Source of the DNA: Microvirga sp. SRT01
GTDB lineage: Bacteria > Pseudomonadota > Alphaproteobacteria > Sphingomonadales > Sphingomonadaceae
Assembly (NCBI GenBank): GCA_018139225.1
Contig: JAGSNX010000007.1
Span: forward strand, 62,001 to 126,000
Reading direction: 5' to 3'
DNA: 64,000 nucleotides
In this document: in pieces, positions 17,270-26,606 of the stretch
Layout: every line of letters begins with the position of its first letter
How positions within the stretch are numbered: the stretch's first letter is position 1
Notes under the pieces: generated by a model
Told to the model about the DNA's origin: nothing
What the model saw: the letters and a program-made list of their open reading frames with translations, nothing else
Databases searched by the model: none
Program-made: the position numbers and the translations under genes

Positions 17270-19303
17270 CTACTTCGGCGGCTGCACGGCGAGGTACACG
17301 GTGCTCCACAATTGCGCCGCGTTGGACTCGTCCACGTCCTGCTTGCCGGCTCCGAATGCCACGACCTTATAGCGTCCCCCCTCGAATGCCCAAGACCAAA
17401 GCTCGGAACTCTGCGTCGCCCGCGTTGCCGAGATTGCGCGCCACAGCGTCGATTGCGCGCGCGTCAGCACCGATCGGGTCGACGCCGGCAAGTCGGGCCG
17501 AGCGAGTTGCCGCTCCAGGCCGGCGGCGAACAGCGCCTGCTGCCACGACCACACGACCGCACCGTGATAGGCGGCGGGGGTGAAGCGACCTTGCGTCGCC
17601 GCATCCGCCTGCGCGGAGTTCGCGACGAGCAGGCCGATGTCCGTCATCAGCCCGGCCGGGAAGGGGCGCATCGCCGTGCTGACGTAGGTATCCAAGTCGG
17701 CCGCCGATGGTTGCGCAAACAGCAGCGCGAAGCCTTCGTCGGAGTTGACGATCTTCACTGGCCGCCCTTGCTGATCGAGCGAGAGCGCGTGGAAGACGAG
17801 CGGCGAAGTACCCAGCGCGGCGACCGCCGGCTCGGCGGGAATGGCGAGGTTCTTCGCGTAACGGCGAACCGCCGGCACGGCGTCGGCGTTCGGAATCGTC
17901 ACGCTGAATAGAGCCGGCGCATGCTCGCGCCAGACGCTCGCCATGCGCCCGGCGTCAGCTAGCAGCGCGCGGTCGGCAGGCATCAGATAGGGATCCAGCA
18001 GTCCTGCCTTCATCATCCGTGCTGCGGCATCCAATGCGGCGGGGACGAACACCGCGTTGACGTCATAGGCGTAACGGCCGCGGCCAAGTCCCTCTTCGCT
18101 GTCGCGCCACTGGCCTGTCAGGCGGCCCGGCTTCAGCGCGATCAGGTGCTCGACAGCGGGTGCGTCGGCGAAGGCGCGAGCATGCCGAGTGACGAAGCAC
18201 AGATTGCGGACCAATGCCGCCCCGGTCGGTTCAGTCCTGCCCTGCACGCCTTCGCTGACCAGCGGCGCGCGAAGGAAGCGGCGTGCGGCGGCCCGGTCGG
18301 CATGATCGAGCAGGTAGCTGCCGGCGACGGGGGCCAGCATGTAGTCGTCGTCGATCATCGCGTAATCGAGCACGGCGGCGTCGCCGCTGCCCTTGTGCTG
18401 ACGACGGTCGACGACGGCGAATTCGCCGATGCCCTCTTCGTGCGCGACATCGCCGCTCGCATCGAGGCGCGCGAGCACGGAGCCCAGCCCCGCCTCGATC
18501 GCGCGCGGCTGCAGGACGGGCATCAACAGTCGCAGCGACATCAGCGTGTCGCGGCCGAAATAGGTCTGGAACCGCCACGAACCGGCGAGGAACTTCTCGC
18601 GGTAGCTGAGGAAGCGCAACGCGTTGCGGGCGGTACTGTCGTTCGCGGCACGGGCGTTGAGCAAATCGGCCTGCGCGAGGCCGGTCAGCGGTGTCTCGCC
18701 GCTCGATGCGGTGATCTCCAGCCGGATCGGTGCGCCGCCGTTCGCGACGATGCGCGATCCCTGCACGCGGCCGGCGAGCACGCGCAGTTGCAGCAGATAG
18801 CCCGGCTTGCCGTCGAGCCGTGGCCGGCTCCAGCGGATCGTGTCGCCCGCGAGAACCGGGGTAGACGAGACGTCCGGCGGGAAGCGTCCGATCGCCTGAT
18901 AGTCGCGCAGGAAGCGGACGCTGGACATCACCGCCTGCTTGATGCGCAGTTCCGGCGCGGCGAGGCTCGCGATGGTAACGACCGCTGGCTGGGGGCCAGC
19001 GATACCCGGCGCGGTGGTCGGGTGGGGAGGCTGTTCCAGCCGCCACGTCGCCGGCTTCGCCAGCGGCTCGAACCACAGGCCGACGCCGCTATTTCCCGCA
19101 GGAAACGCCACGAGAATGCGAGGGTCCGTACCGTTGCGCAGCAACAGGTGCGCCGCGACGCGGCCGTCGCGAACGAAAGCGTTGAGGTTCTGACCCTCCG
19201 TCACCTGATAGGCGAGTTCGGGTTTCGCCTGGGCGATCACCGGCCACGGTGCAACGAGTGCCGTGCCGGCCGCCATCATCATCGCGCTGCATATCGTCTT
19301 CAT
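17270..19303 (-). CDS. Secreted six-hairpin glycosidase-like protein (glycogen-debranching-type GRDT motif)
   Basis: A 677-aa protein with a signal peptide (cleavage near VIAQA, residue 26). A strand-rich N-terminal domain (to ~230) precedes an alpha-helical part that carries FQTYFGRDTLMSLRLLMPVL (~245-264); GRDT is also found in amylo-alpha-1,6-glucosidase-type debranching enzymes, which share an (alpha/alpha)6 barrel. Other conserved-looking pieces are VAHEEGIGEF, YDVNAVFVPAAL and AYHGAVVWSWQQALFAAGLE. I do not recognise a defined CAZy family. It lies 13 bp after the TonB receptor gene, so it is probably its operon partner and works on the imported glycan. The catalytic acids cannot be named. 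Confidence 0.7.
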   Translation of the reverse strand: MKTICSAMMMAAGTALVAPWPVIAQAKPELAYQVTEGQNLNAFVRDGRVAAHLLLRNGTDPRILVAFPAGNSGVGLWFEPLAKPATWRLEQPPHPTTAPGIAGPQPAVVTIASLAAPELRIKQAVMSSVRFLRDYQAIGRFPPDVSSTPVLAGDTIRWSRPRLDGKPGYLLQLRVLAGRVQGSRIVANGGAPIRLEITASSGETPLTGLAQADLLNARAANDSTARNALRFLSYREKFLAGSWRFQTYFGRDTLMSLRLLMPVLQPRAIEAGLGSVLARLDASGDVAHEEGIGEFAVVDRRQHKGSGDAAVLDYAMIDDDYMLAPVAGSYLLDHADRAAARRFLRAPLVSEGVQGRTEPTGAALVRNLCFVTRHARAFADAPAVEHLIALKPGRLTGQWRDSEEGLGRGRYAYDVNAVFVPAALDAAARMMKAGLLDPYLMPADRALLADAGRMASVWREHAPALFSVTIPNADAVPAVRRYAKNLAIPAEPAVAALGTSPLVFHALSLDQQGRPVKIVNSDEGFALLFAQPSAADLDTYVSTAMRPFPAGLMTDIGLLVANSAQADAATQGRFTPAAYHGAVVWSWQQALFAAGLERQLARPDLPASTRSVLTRAQSTLWRAISATRATQSSELWSWAFEGGRYKVVAFGAGKQDVDESNAAQLWSTVYLAVQPPK

Positions 19304-19316
19304 CGCCTGCGCCCCG

Positions 19317-21899
19317 TCAGAAGCGGAACGTCACCGATCCGCCGTAGGTCGGTCCGACGATCCCGCGCGCGTAGAAATAGCCGTCGGTGATCGCCTGTGT
19401 CTGGCCCTGTCGCGGATTGCCCTCGGTCAGGCCGACGACGTCGAAGATGTTCTCCGCGTTGAAGCTGACCTGCAATTGCTGCGTGACGTTCAGGTTCACG
19501 CCGACGCTGGTCACGCCGTAGCTGGGCAGCGCGACGCCGTTGCCGGCATCCGCGAAGATCTTGCCGACATATTTGTAGCGGCCATAGATGTCGCCGAGGC
19601 CGTTCGGCAGCTGGATCGCAGGCGTCACCGTCCACAGGCGCGCCGGCGTGCGTTCCGGTCGATTGCCTTCGAACCCGGATTGCGTCGCGCCGTCGATCTG
19701 GAGGTTCTCCAGCTTCGGGTCCTGGAACACGCCCTGGAAATCGACCGAGAACCAGCGCACCGGTCTAACCACGACATCGACCTCGACCCCCTTGGTGCGC
19801 AGATCGGCGTTGATGTTCTGTTGCTGCGTCGGGTTCGCAGGGTTGGCGAAATTGTAGCTCTGGTTGTTGAAGTTGGTGCGGAACACCGTCACCGAACCGC
19901 TGAACAGGCGCCCATATTGGTAACGGACGCCGGCCTCGTAGAGTTCGATCGTCGTGATCGGGTCGATGTTGTTGGTCTGGAACCCGTCGGCATAGCGCGC
20001 GTAGACCGCGAAGCCGGGCGTAATCAGATAGTTGGCGCCGACCGTCCAGGAGATCTTGTCCTGCGTCAGCTTGCCGTCCGCACCGGTACGGCCGGCGTTG
20101 GTGGGCGAGAAGGTGCCGTTGAAGGTCGAGCCGACGTTGCGCACGACGCCGCCGACGCTCGGCTGCACCGCCTGGTTGACCGCCGCGCTGTTGCCGTCGA
20201 ACGCGGTCGCCGTATCGCTCTCCCAGCGAATGCCGCCGTCGATGCGCAGGTCGCCGAACGCGATTTCGTCGTTGGCATAGAGCGAATAGCTCTCATCCTT
20301 GCGCTGGCGGATGCCGTTGCCCCAGTCGCCATAGGACACGAGGCCGCTATCGGTCAGCGACCCGACGACTCCATTGCCCGCGTCGAGCGCGACGATGTCG
20401 TAGATGTCGCTGTTGTTCTTCACGTCGTTGACGACGCTGGCGGTGGCCGACTGGTCCTGGTTGCGGCGCACGTTGTAGTACATGCCGCCGACGGTCAGCG
20501 AGTTCTTGATCGAACCGGTGCCGACTTCCCACCGCGTGCCGACGTTGATGCCGAGATCGCGGCCGTCGACATAATCGTGGTTGAGCGTCGTGCGTTGCAG
20601 GAATCCGTTGCCGTTCAGCGCGTTCAGCGCCGCGGTCTGGTTCGAGCCGATGACTTCGCCGGTGCGGATGTTGCGGATGCCGAACCGCTGGGCGGTCGGA
20701 TAGGCGGCGAAGCCGGCGCGGAGCAGGTCGATGACCGGCGATACCGCCGGGTCCGGCGTCAGGTAGTTGACGGCGCTGGCGAGACCCGCGTTGCCGGTGC
20801 CCGAGCCGGGGAACAGGCCGTTGAAGTCGTAGCTATAGTCCATGTAGCGGCCGCGCCCGAAGATGCTGAGCGTGTCCGAAAGCGGAACGTCGATGTCCAG
20901 TCGCGCCTGGTTCGACAGCGACCGGATACCGTCCTTGTAGCGGAACTGCCGGAAACCGTCGGGGTCGACCGCGGTCGATACCGGCACCTGGATCGACCGG
21001 AAGGCATCGCCGCCGATATTGTCGCGCTGGATGTTGAAGCCGGGGATGCTCGCGGGATCGCCATCATCGAAGCGGTACGGGGCGGAGGCGTAATAGGCGG
21101 TTTCCATGTCGCCGCGCCGTCCGGACAGGCGAATGGAACCGCCGCTCGGCAGGCGATATTCCAGCGATCCCTTGATCCGGTAGCCGGCATAATCGAACGG
21201 GTTCTTGCGGACGCCGGGGCTGCTCTGGACATAGCCGCCGAAGTTGAAGGCGAGATTCTCCGCCAGCGGCGCGGAATAGTAGAAGTCCGCGCGCTTCAGA
21301 CCGTAGCTGTAGCCGGTCAGCCGCATCGCGCCCTCGAACTCCTTGAAATTCGGACGCTTGGAGATGAAGTTGATCGTCGCGCCGGCACCGTTGACGGTCA
21401 GCACGCCGGACGAGCCACCCTTCACCGCTTCCAGACGGTCGATCGTCAGATCCTGCTGGAAGAAGAAGTCGGCACCGCCGCCGCCGTAGAGGATCGGCAT
21501 GCCGTCCTCTTCGAGCTGGACGAAGCGCTGGCCACCGCCCTGAAGGCCGCGGACCGAATAGTTGTTCGACGCCTCGCCCGCCGTCGCCTCGACGAAGATG
21601 CCGGGAACGAGTTCGAGCATGTCGGCGGTCGAGCGGGGCGCGCGGCGATCGATGTCCTCGCGCGTCGCATAGGTGATGTCGGCGGAGGCGGAGATCAGCG
21701 GCCGATCGCGCGAGGTCTGGCCGGTGACGACGATATCCTGAAGGTCGTCGTTACTCTCGCCCGAGGGTGCGGCGTCGGGCGTGGTCGCCTGCGTCGTGGG
21801 CTGATCGCCGGGCACGGTCTGCGCGACAAGGGTGGTGGGGAGCAGGGTGGCCCCCGCCAGCAATACGGCGCGCGGACCGAAGCGGTTGAAGGCGGACAT
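19317..21899 (-). CDS. TonB-dependent receptor (probable carbohydrate importer)
   Basis: An 860-aa outer-membrane receptor. The signal peptide ends near LVAQ; a TonB box-like DDLQDIVVTGQ lies at ~51-61; the plug domain carries RSTADMLELVPGIFV, NNYSVRGLQGGGQRF and VKGGSSGVLTVNGAGATINF; the rest is a 22-strand barrel ending in the aromatic signature VTFRF. It powers TonB/ExbBD-driven uptake. The gene follows the GH27 alpha-galactosidase by 168 bp and precedes the six-hairpin protein by 13 bp, so an oligosaccharide substrate is inferred, although the barrel itself cannot show this. GGGAG before ATG 21899 supports the start. Confidence 0.9.
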   Translation of the reverse strand: MSAFNRFGPRAVLLAGATLLPTTLVAQTVPGDQPTTQATTPDAAPSGESNDDLQDIVVTGQTSRDRPLISASADITYATREDIDRRAPRSTADMLELVPGIFVEATAGEASNNYSVRGLQGGGQRFVQLEEDGMPILYGGGGADFFFQQDLTIDRLEAVKGGSSGVLTVNGAGATINFISKRPNFKEFEGAMRLTGYSYGLKRADFYYSAPLAENLAFNFGGYVQSSPGVRKNPFDYAGYRIKGSLEYRLPSGGSIRLSGRRGDMETAYYASAPYRFDDGDPASIPGFNIQRDNIGGDAFRSIQVPVSTAVDPDGFRQFRYKDGIRSLSNQARLDIDVPLSDTLSIFGRGRYMDYSYDFNGLFPGSGTGNAGLASAVNYLTPDPAVSPVIDLLRAGFAAYPTAQRFGIRNIRTGEVIGSNQTAALNALNGNGFLQRTTLNHDYVDGRDLGINVGTRWEVGTGSIKNSLTVGGMYYNVRRNQDQSATASVVNDVKNNSDIYDIVALDAGNGVVGSLTDSGLVSYGDWGNGIRQRKDESYSLYANDEIAFGDLRIDGGIRWESDTATAFDGNSAAVNQAVQPSVGGVVRNVGSTFNGTFSPTNAGRTGADGKLTQDKISWTVGANYLITPGFAVYARYADGFQTNNIDPITTIELYEAGVRYQYGRLFSGSVTVFRTNFNNQSYNFANPANPTQQQNINADLRTKGVEVDVVVRPVRWFSVDFQGVFQDPKLENLQIDGATQSGFEGNRPERTPARLWTVTPAIQLPNGLGDIYGRYKYVGKIFADAGNGVALPSYGVTSVGVNLNVTQQLQVSFNAENIFDVVGLTEGNPRQGQTQAITDGYFYARGIVGPTYGGSVTFRF

Positions 21900-22066
21900 G
21901 CTGCTCTCCCGTGGTGGTTCTGGGCCACTCTGCGGCGGCTGCCACCGGGCTAGACCTGCGTCCCGTCCCCTGCAATGCGCTGATTTGCACCCATCCGAGA
22001 ATAGGCTTTTACTGTGGCGAGCGAGCCACAGAATGGTTAACGGGCCTCTCGGTTACGCGGTCGAGC

Positions 22067-23422
22067 CTAGCTCAGGCGTAGTAGTTCCGCACCATGCGCG
22101 GCAACCGTGCGCGCGACGCGGCCGGTCGCCTGGCCTGCATCACGGCCCGTCCAGAGATCGCGCACCGACACCGGACGCGACAGGCCGAGCCAGCGCAGGT
22201 CGATGCCGACTTCCTTCGGTTTGTCGCTGGTGTTGAACAGCGCGAGGTAGCGATCCTGCGACCCCTCCGGCCGCGCGGACCAGATGCGCGTGCCATCCTC
22301 CACGAAGTGCGGCTGGTTGTCGGTGGACGACTGGTTCACCGCCAGCACCTCGCGGTTGGTCAACAAGGCAAGCGTCGGCGCGTCGAGGTGGCGCAGGTCG
22401 CCGCCCATGATGAGCGGCGAGCGCGCGATCGACCACAGGGTCATCAGCGTACGCTGTTCGTCCGGCGTGAACTTCGTGTTGCGCTGGCCGAGCGCGAGGC
22501 GACCAAGGGGCAGCATGTCGGCGTCGGGCCACGCACCGGGGCGGCGCCACTGGTTCCAGTTCTCCAGCCGGGTGAACTGCGTCTCCAGCATCCACCACTC
22601 GTCCCAGAAGTCGTCCGAGATGCGCCACATCTGCGCGTGTTCGCGGACGTGCCCTCCGCGGGCCACCGGCGTCTCGCCGGGCGACAGGCTGAGCATCATC
22701 GGCCGGCGGCTGTTGACGATCGCCTGATGCGCGCCCTCGATCTCCGGCGCATGCGCGTCGTAGGGGCGGCTCATGTCGTCCATCTTCACGAAGTCGACGC
22801 CCCACGACGCATACAGCGCAAAGACGCTGTCGTAATAAGCCTGAGCGCCCGGTTTACGCATGTCGACGCCATACATATCCGGATTCCACGGACAGACGCT
22901 GGACGTATCGGCGATGTCGGCGGCGCGGTATTTGGTGCCGAGCACAGGCAAGTTGCGCTTCACCGCCAGCCGGGGGATGCCGCGCATCAGGTGGATGCCG
23001 AACTTCATGCCCATCGCGTGGACGTCGGCCGCCAGGTTCGTGAAGCCGGAGCCGTCCGCGCTCGACGGAAAGCGGTTTGGGGCAGGGAGCAGACGGCCAT
23101 AGCCGTCCATCGCCGGCACCGGTTCGGCGTTATACTGGTAGCTGGATGCTTTCGGCTCGTACCATTGAATGTCGACGGTGAAGATGTCGTAGCCGAACGG
23201 CAGCAGCTTCGCGCGCATGATCGCGGCGGTTTCGCGCGCCTGCGCCTCGGTGATCGTCGTGGCGAAGCTGTTCCAGCTGTTCCAGCCCATCGGGGGTCTT
23301 GGGGCGAGCAGGGCAGGGGACTGTTGCGGCGACCCCGCCGCCCCGACCTTGGACGCGGCGATCAGCGATCCGGTCAGTGCGGCGCCGGCGAGTGCCTGCC
23401 GCCTGTTGATTGCCGAAGTCAT
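22067..23422 (-). CDS. GH27 alpha-galactosidase, Tat-exported
   Basis: A 451-aa glycoside hydrolase family 27 enzyme that removes terminal alpha-linked galactose. MGWNSWNSF (45-53) is the family start signature, FVKMDD (211-216) holds the nucleophile Asp215, and RISDD (267-271) holds the acid/base aspartate. The N-terminus INRRQALAGAALTGSL is a twin-arginine-type leader, so the folded enzyme is probably sent to the periplasm. The C-terminus (VSVRDLWTGRDAG) is the usual beta-sandwich domain. It lies between the two TonB receptors on the same strand. GH27 also contains isomaltodextranases and beta-L-arabinopyranosidases, so the sugar is likely but not certain. Confidence 0.87.
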   Translation of the reverse strand: MTSAINRRQALAGAALTGSLIAASKVGAAGSPQQSPALLAPRPPMGWNSWNSFATTITEAQARETAAIMRAKLLPFGYDIFTVDIQWYEPKASSYQYNAEPVPAMDGYGRLLPAPNRFPSSADGSGFTNLAADVHAMGMKFGIHLMRGIPRLAVKRNLPVLGTKYRAADIADTSSVCPWNPDMYGVDMRKPGAQAYYDSVFALYASWGVDFVKMDDMSRPYDAHAPEIEGAHQAIVNSRRPMMLSLSPGETPVARGGHVREHAQMWRISDDFWDEWWMLETQFTRLENWNQWRRPGAWPDADMLPLGRLALGQRNTKFTPDEQRTLMTLWSIARSPLIMGGDLRHLDAPTLALLTNREVLAVNQSSTDNQPHFVEDGTRIWSARPEGSQDRYLALFNTSDKPKEVGIDLRWLGLSRPVSVRDLWTGRDAGQATGRVARTVAAHGAELLRLS

Positions 23423-23492
23423 CCGCGTCTCTCCTGCCCTGTTCCCCCCTATCAGTGACCGATCTCCTCTTGTCGGACAAGTGGCAGCAGCA

Positions 23493-25625
23493 TCAGTAAC
23501 GGACGCTGATCGTTCCGAGCGCCGTGCGCGGCGCGCCGTAGAAGCTCTGGTCGTACGTCAAGCCAGTGATATACCGGCTGTTCGTGACGTTCCGCAGATT
23601 GGCGCTGAGCGAAACATTTTCGGTCAGGCGGAAGCTGGCGAGCAGGTCGAGCAACGCGTAGCTGCCCTGCGTGATCCGCGCCCGTACCTGCGTGGCGGTC
23701 GTTGCCTCGTAGTAGATGCGACTCTGATACTGGAACGATGCACCCAGTTTCAGGCGGTCGAGCGACGGCGGGGCGTAGCTGACGCTGAGCCGGCCGGTGT
23801 TACGCGGCACGAAGGTACGGACCGGACCGCCATCCTCTCCATCGACGCGCATCAGGGTGTAGCCGCCGGTGATCTGGAGGCCGGGGGCGATTTGTCCGCC
23901 CACATCGAGTTCGATACCCTGCGACCGGGCATCGACACCGGTATAGTAGCTGCGCCCGGCGGCGAAGCCGGCATAGGCGGCGGTATTGTCCTGCCGTGTC
24001 TGGAAGATCGCTGCGGTGGCGTTCATCCGGCCGCCGAACCACGCGCCCTTGATGCCGAGTTCGAGGTTGTTGCCCTTGATCGGCGACAGCACGCGATTGT
24101 CGACGTCCACGTCCGTCTGCGGATTGAAGATCGTCGCGAAGCTTGCGTAAGCCGTCAGGTTCGGCGTCAGGTCGAGCGTGGTACCGACGAACGGCAGAAA
24201 GCGCGTGTTGTCGAAATTGACCGGAACTTCATAGGACACGCCGCTGCTTTCCGCATGCGTCAGGTTGCCGCCGACCATCAGCTTTAAGGGATCGGCCAGA
24301 CTGAACCGCACAAGCCCGTAGGCCGTTTCGCGCCGTGTGTGCCGGTCGAGGCTGAGGGCATAAGTCTCGGGAAAGTCCGGCCGGACCGCACCGCCTGCCA
24401 ACGCCACATCGAGGTTGATCGGCTGGTCGACCGCGCCGTAGCTGGAATACTGCCGGTACTGCTGCGCGCTGCGATTCACGCCGATCATCACGTCGTGCTG
24501 ACGGCCGAACAGCGACACCGGGCCGGTGGCATAGGCCTCCAGCGTCAGATTGCGGGTCGGGGCCTTGAATGCGCCAGGATATGTGAAGAGGCCATCACCG
24601 GTCGCGCGATCCGGGTTGCCTGAGAGGTAGAATAGCGTGTTGTCCTCGTCGGTCGCGCGACGGATCGCACTGGCGCGGGCGACCCAGCCATTGTCGAACT
24701 TGTGCGTGACATCGCCGAAGATCTGGCGATCGATGACGCCCCAGCTCGACCATTCCGGTGCGGTGCTGCCGGACCGATCGAATTCGGTGCGCGTGCCGTC
24801 GGTATAGAGCAGCGGCACCGCACCCCAGAGCGCGCCCCGGCTCTTGTGGTCCTGATGCCCGTAGCCGCCGCTGATCGTGGTGCTCGCCCCCAGATCGGCC
24901 TCGACGATGCCGTAGCCGGTCCAGCGACGGATGTGATTGCGGTCGAGATTGGTGTCGGCATCGTAATAGACGCCGACGGCGCGTGCCCGGATGCTGCCGT
25001 CGCGGTTCAGCGGTACGCTGACATCGCCCTCCAGACGAAGGTTGTCGTAGGAGCCGTATTGCGCGCTGGCGCTGGCATGCAGATCGCGCGTCGGCCGCTT
25101 GCGGATGAAGTTGATGACCGCCGAGGGGTTTCCGGTGGACGACAGCAGGCCGGGGGCACCACGCACGACCTCGATATGATCGTAGATCGCCGTGTCGATC
25201 GATCCGGTCTGAATGCCGAACGCGAAGGGCACGCCGATGCCGTCGATCTGGAACGTCTGAATGTCGAAGCCGCGCGCCGAATAATTGACGCGGTCCGTAT
25301 CGGAGAACTGGATCGTGACGCCAGGGACCGTGGCGAGCAACGCGTTCACGTCGTTGAGCTGGAAATCTTGGATCTGGGCTCGGGTCACGACGCTGATCGA
25401 CTGTGGCGTTTCGCGCAGGCTGAGCGGCATGCGCGTCGCGGTGGTCTGACCGTCGATCGTATAGTCGTCGCTGCCTGCGGTCTGGGCGCCCGTCACAACG
25501 ATGTCATCGCCCGACGTCGGTTCGCTCGCCCGTTGTCCCTCGTTGCTGCGCTGCGGTTCCGCAGCGGCAACGGGGGTGGTCGAAGCTGCCGCGGCCGTCG
25601 CCAGCAGCGCCAAGATCGCTGTCAT
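23493..25625 (-). CDS. TonB-dependent siderophore receptor
   Basis: A 710-aa outer-membrane receptor of the ferric-siderophore type. After the signal peptide (cleaved near PVAAAEPQ) comes DDIVVTGAQ (TonB box-like), the plug with RETPQSISVVTRAQIQDF, YSARGFDIQTFQIDGIG and VVRGAPGLLSSTGNPSAVIN, and a barrel ending in TISVRY. The QSISVV and RGF/DG pattern is typical of FpvA/FhuE-like siderophore receptors rather than sugar receptors. A candidate Fur box lies about 48 bp upstream of the start. No siderophore synthesis genes are present, so it would use a siderophore made elsewhere or by other organisms. Confidence 0.9.
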   Translation of the reverse strand: MTAILALLATAAAASTTPVAAAEPQRSNEGQRASEPTSGDDIVVTGAQTAGSDDYTIDGQTTATRMPLSLRETPQSISVVTRAQIQDFQLNDVNALLATVPGVTIQFSDTDRVNYSARGFDIQTFQIDGIGVPFAFGIQTGSIDTAIYDHIEVVRGAPGLLSSTGNPSAVINFIRKRPTRDLHASASAQYGSYDNLRLEGDVSVPLNRDGSIRARAVGVYYDADTNLDRNHIRRWTGYGIVEADLGASTTISGGYGHQDHKSRGALWGAVPLLYTDGTRTEFDRSGSTAPEWSSWGVIDRQIFGDVTHKFDNGWVARASAIRRATDEDNTLFYLSGNPDRATGDGLFTYPGAFKAPTRNLTLEAYATGPVSLFGRQHDVMIGVNRSAQQYRQYSSYGAVDQPINLDVALAGGAVRPDFPETYALSLDRHTRRETAYGLVRFSLADPLKLMVGGNLTHAESSGVSYEVPVNFDNTRFLPFVGTTLDLTPNLTAYASFATIFNPQTDVDVDNRVLSPIKGNNLELGIKGAWFGGRMNATAAIFQTRQDNTAAYAGFAAGRSYYTGVDARSQGIELDVGGQIAPGLQITGGYTLMRVDGEDGGPVRTFVPRNTGRLSVSYAPPSLDRLKLGASFQYQSRIYYEATTATQVRARITQGSYALLDLLASFRLTENVSLSANLRNVTNSRYITGLTYDQSFYGAPRTALGTISVRY

Positions 25626-25672
25626 TTCTCTGATACTCCCTGAACGCGGAGGGCCTTTGCGGCCGATCTATC

Positions 25673-25691
25673 GTTATTGCAAGTCATTATC
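25673..25691 (-). promoter_or_regulatory. Candidate Fur box upstream of the siderophore receptor
   Basis: The 19 bases match the classical Fur consensus (GATAATGATAATCATTATC) at 14 of 19 positions, with the right half CATTATC identical. It lies 48-66 bp upstream of the receptor start at 25625, where a promoter is expected. This supports iron repression but is a sequence match only. Confidence 0.45.
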
Positions 25692-25809
25692 GATGGTTGC
25701 GGCATTCGCTGAATGACGAGCGGCGTGATCCTGTGGTGCCGCGGCGGTCATTGGGTTTGCAAAGCGAGATCAGCGCGTTAAGCTCTGGCCGGGAAACAGG
25801 GGATCAAGG

Positions 25810-26604
25810 TTGGACGCGCTTCGCCGAAACAATGTTCAAATTGCAGGAAGCGGAACGAAAACGATTGTATTTTCGCACGGTTTTGGATGTGATCAAAGCG
25901 CATGGTATGATATCGTCCCGCGCTTCGCGAATGAATACAGGACGATATCTTTCGACCATGTTGGGTCGGGCGGCTCTGACCTATCCGCGTATGATCCTGC
26001 CAAATACGATAGCCTGCATGGCTATGCACAAGATGTCATAGAATTGTTCGATGCCTTGAATCTGGAGAGCGCGACGTTCGTCGGGCATTCGGTCGGGGCG
26101 ATGATCGGGCTATTGGCGGCGATTCAGCGTCCGCAATGCTTGTCTTCGTTGATCATGCTGTGTCCGTCACCATATTATGTGGACGAACCCGGCTATGTCG
26201 GCGGGTTTACGCCGACTGATCTCGAAGAGTTGTTGGAGGTAGTCGACAGCAACTTCCTTGGCTGGTCCCGCGCGACCGCACCGATCATCATGGGCAATCC
26301 CGAGCGGCCCGAACTGGGTCAGGCGCTGGGCGCGAGCTTTTGTCGCACCGATCCCGCCATCGCCAAACGCTTCGCGCGCGTCACCTTCCTGTCCGATCAT
26401 CGCGCCGATCTGCCGCTATGTGGGACGCGCAGCCTGGTGATGCAGACGCGGGCGGACATGATCGCGCCCGAAGAGGTTGGCGCGTACATTGTCGGGCGGA
26501 TGCCGAACGCCGAACTGGCGTTGATGGACGCGACCGGCCATTGCCCGCATATGAGCGCGCCGGCGGAGACGATCGCCACTATCGAACGTTTTCTGGAGCG
26601 TTAG
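25810..26604 (+). CDS. rsbQ: RsbQ-like alpha/beta hydrolase (sigma-regulator family, KAI2/D14 fold)
   Basis: A 264-aa alpha/beta hydrolase close to RsbQ, the Bacillus protein needed for RsbP to sense energy stress. It matches the family over its whole length: SHGFGCDQSAW near residue 22, FDHVGSGGSDLSAYDP, nucleophile Ser94 in GHSVGAM, then Asp216 and His247 (GHCPHMSAP). RsbQ is thought to make or bind a small hydrophobic signal that reaches the PAS domain of its partner. The start is TTG at 25810, with AGGGGA upstream. The gene is only 2 bp from the PAS kinase, so the two form one unit. The first ~300 bp are clearly less GC-rich than the surroundings, a hint of transfer. Confidence 0.85.
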   Translation: MDALRRNNVQIAGSGTKTIVFSHGFGCDQSAWYDIVPRFANEYRTISFDHVGSGGSDLSAYDPAKYDSLHGYAQDVIELFDALNLESATFVGHSVGAMIGLLAAIQRPQCLSSLIMLCPSPYYVDEPGYVGGFTPTDLEELLEVVDSNFLGWSRATAPIIMGNPERPELGQALGASFCRTDPAIAKRFARVTFLSDHRADLPLCGTRSLVMQTRADMIAPEEVGAYIVGRMPNAELALMDATGHCPHMSAPAETIATIERFLER

Positions 26605-26606
26605 CG

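Noticed and set aside
19263..21953. An 896-codon plus-strand open frame antisense to the TonB receptor
   Set aside because: Low-complexity product rich in V, D, R and A; the minus strand encodes a clear receptor.
22012..22031. Hairpin CTGTGGC-6 nt-GCCACAG between the GH27 and TonB receptor genes
   Set aside because: No T-tract follows on either strand and it is a short stem; it could be an operator, but nothing ties it to a regulator.
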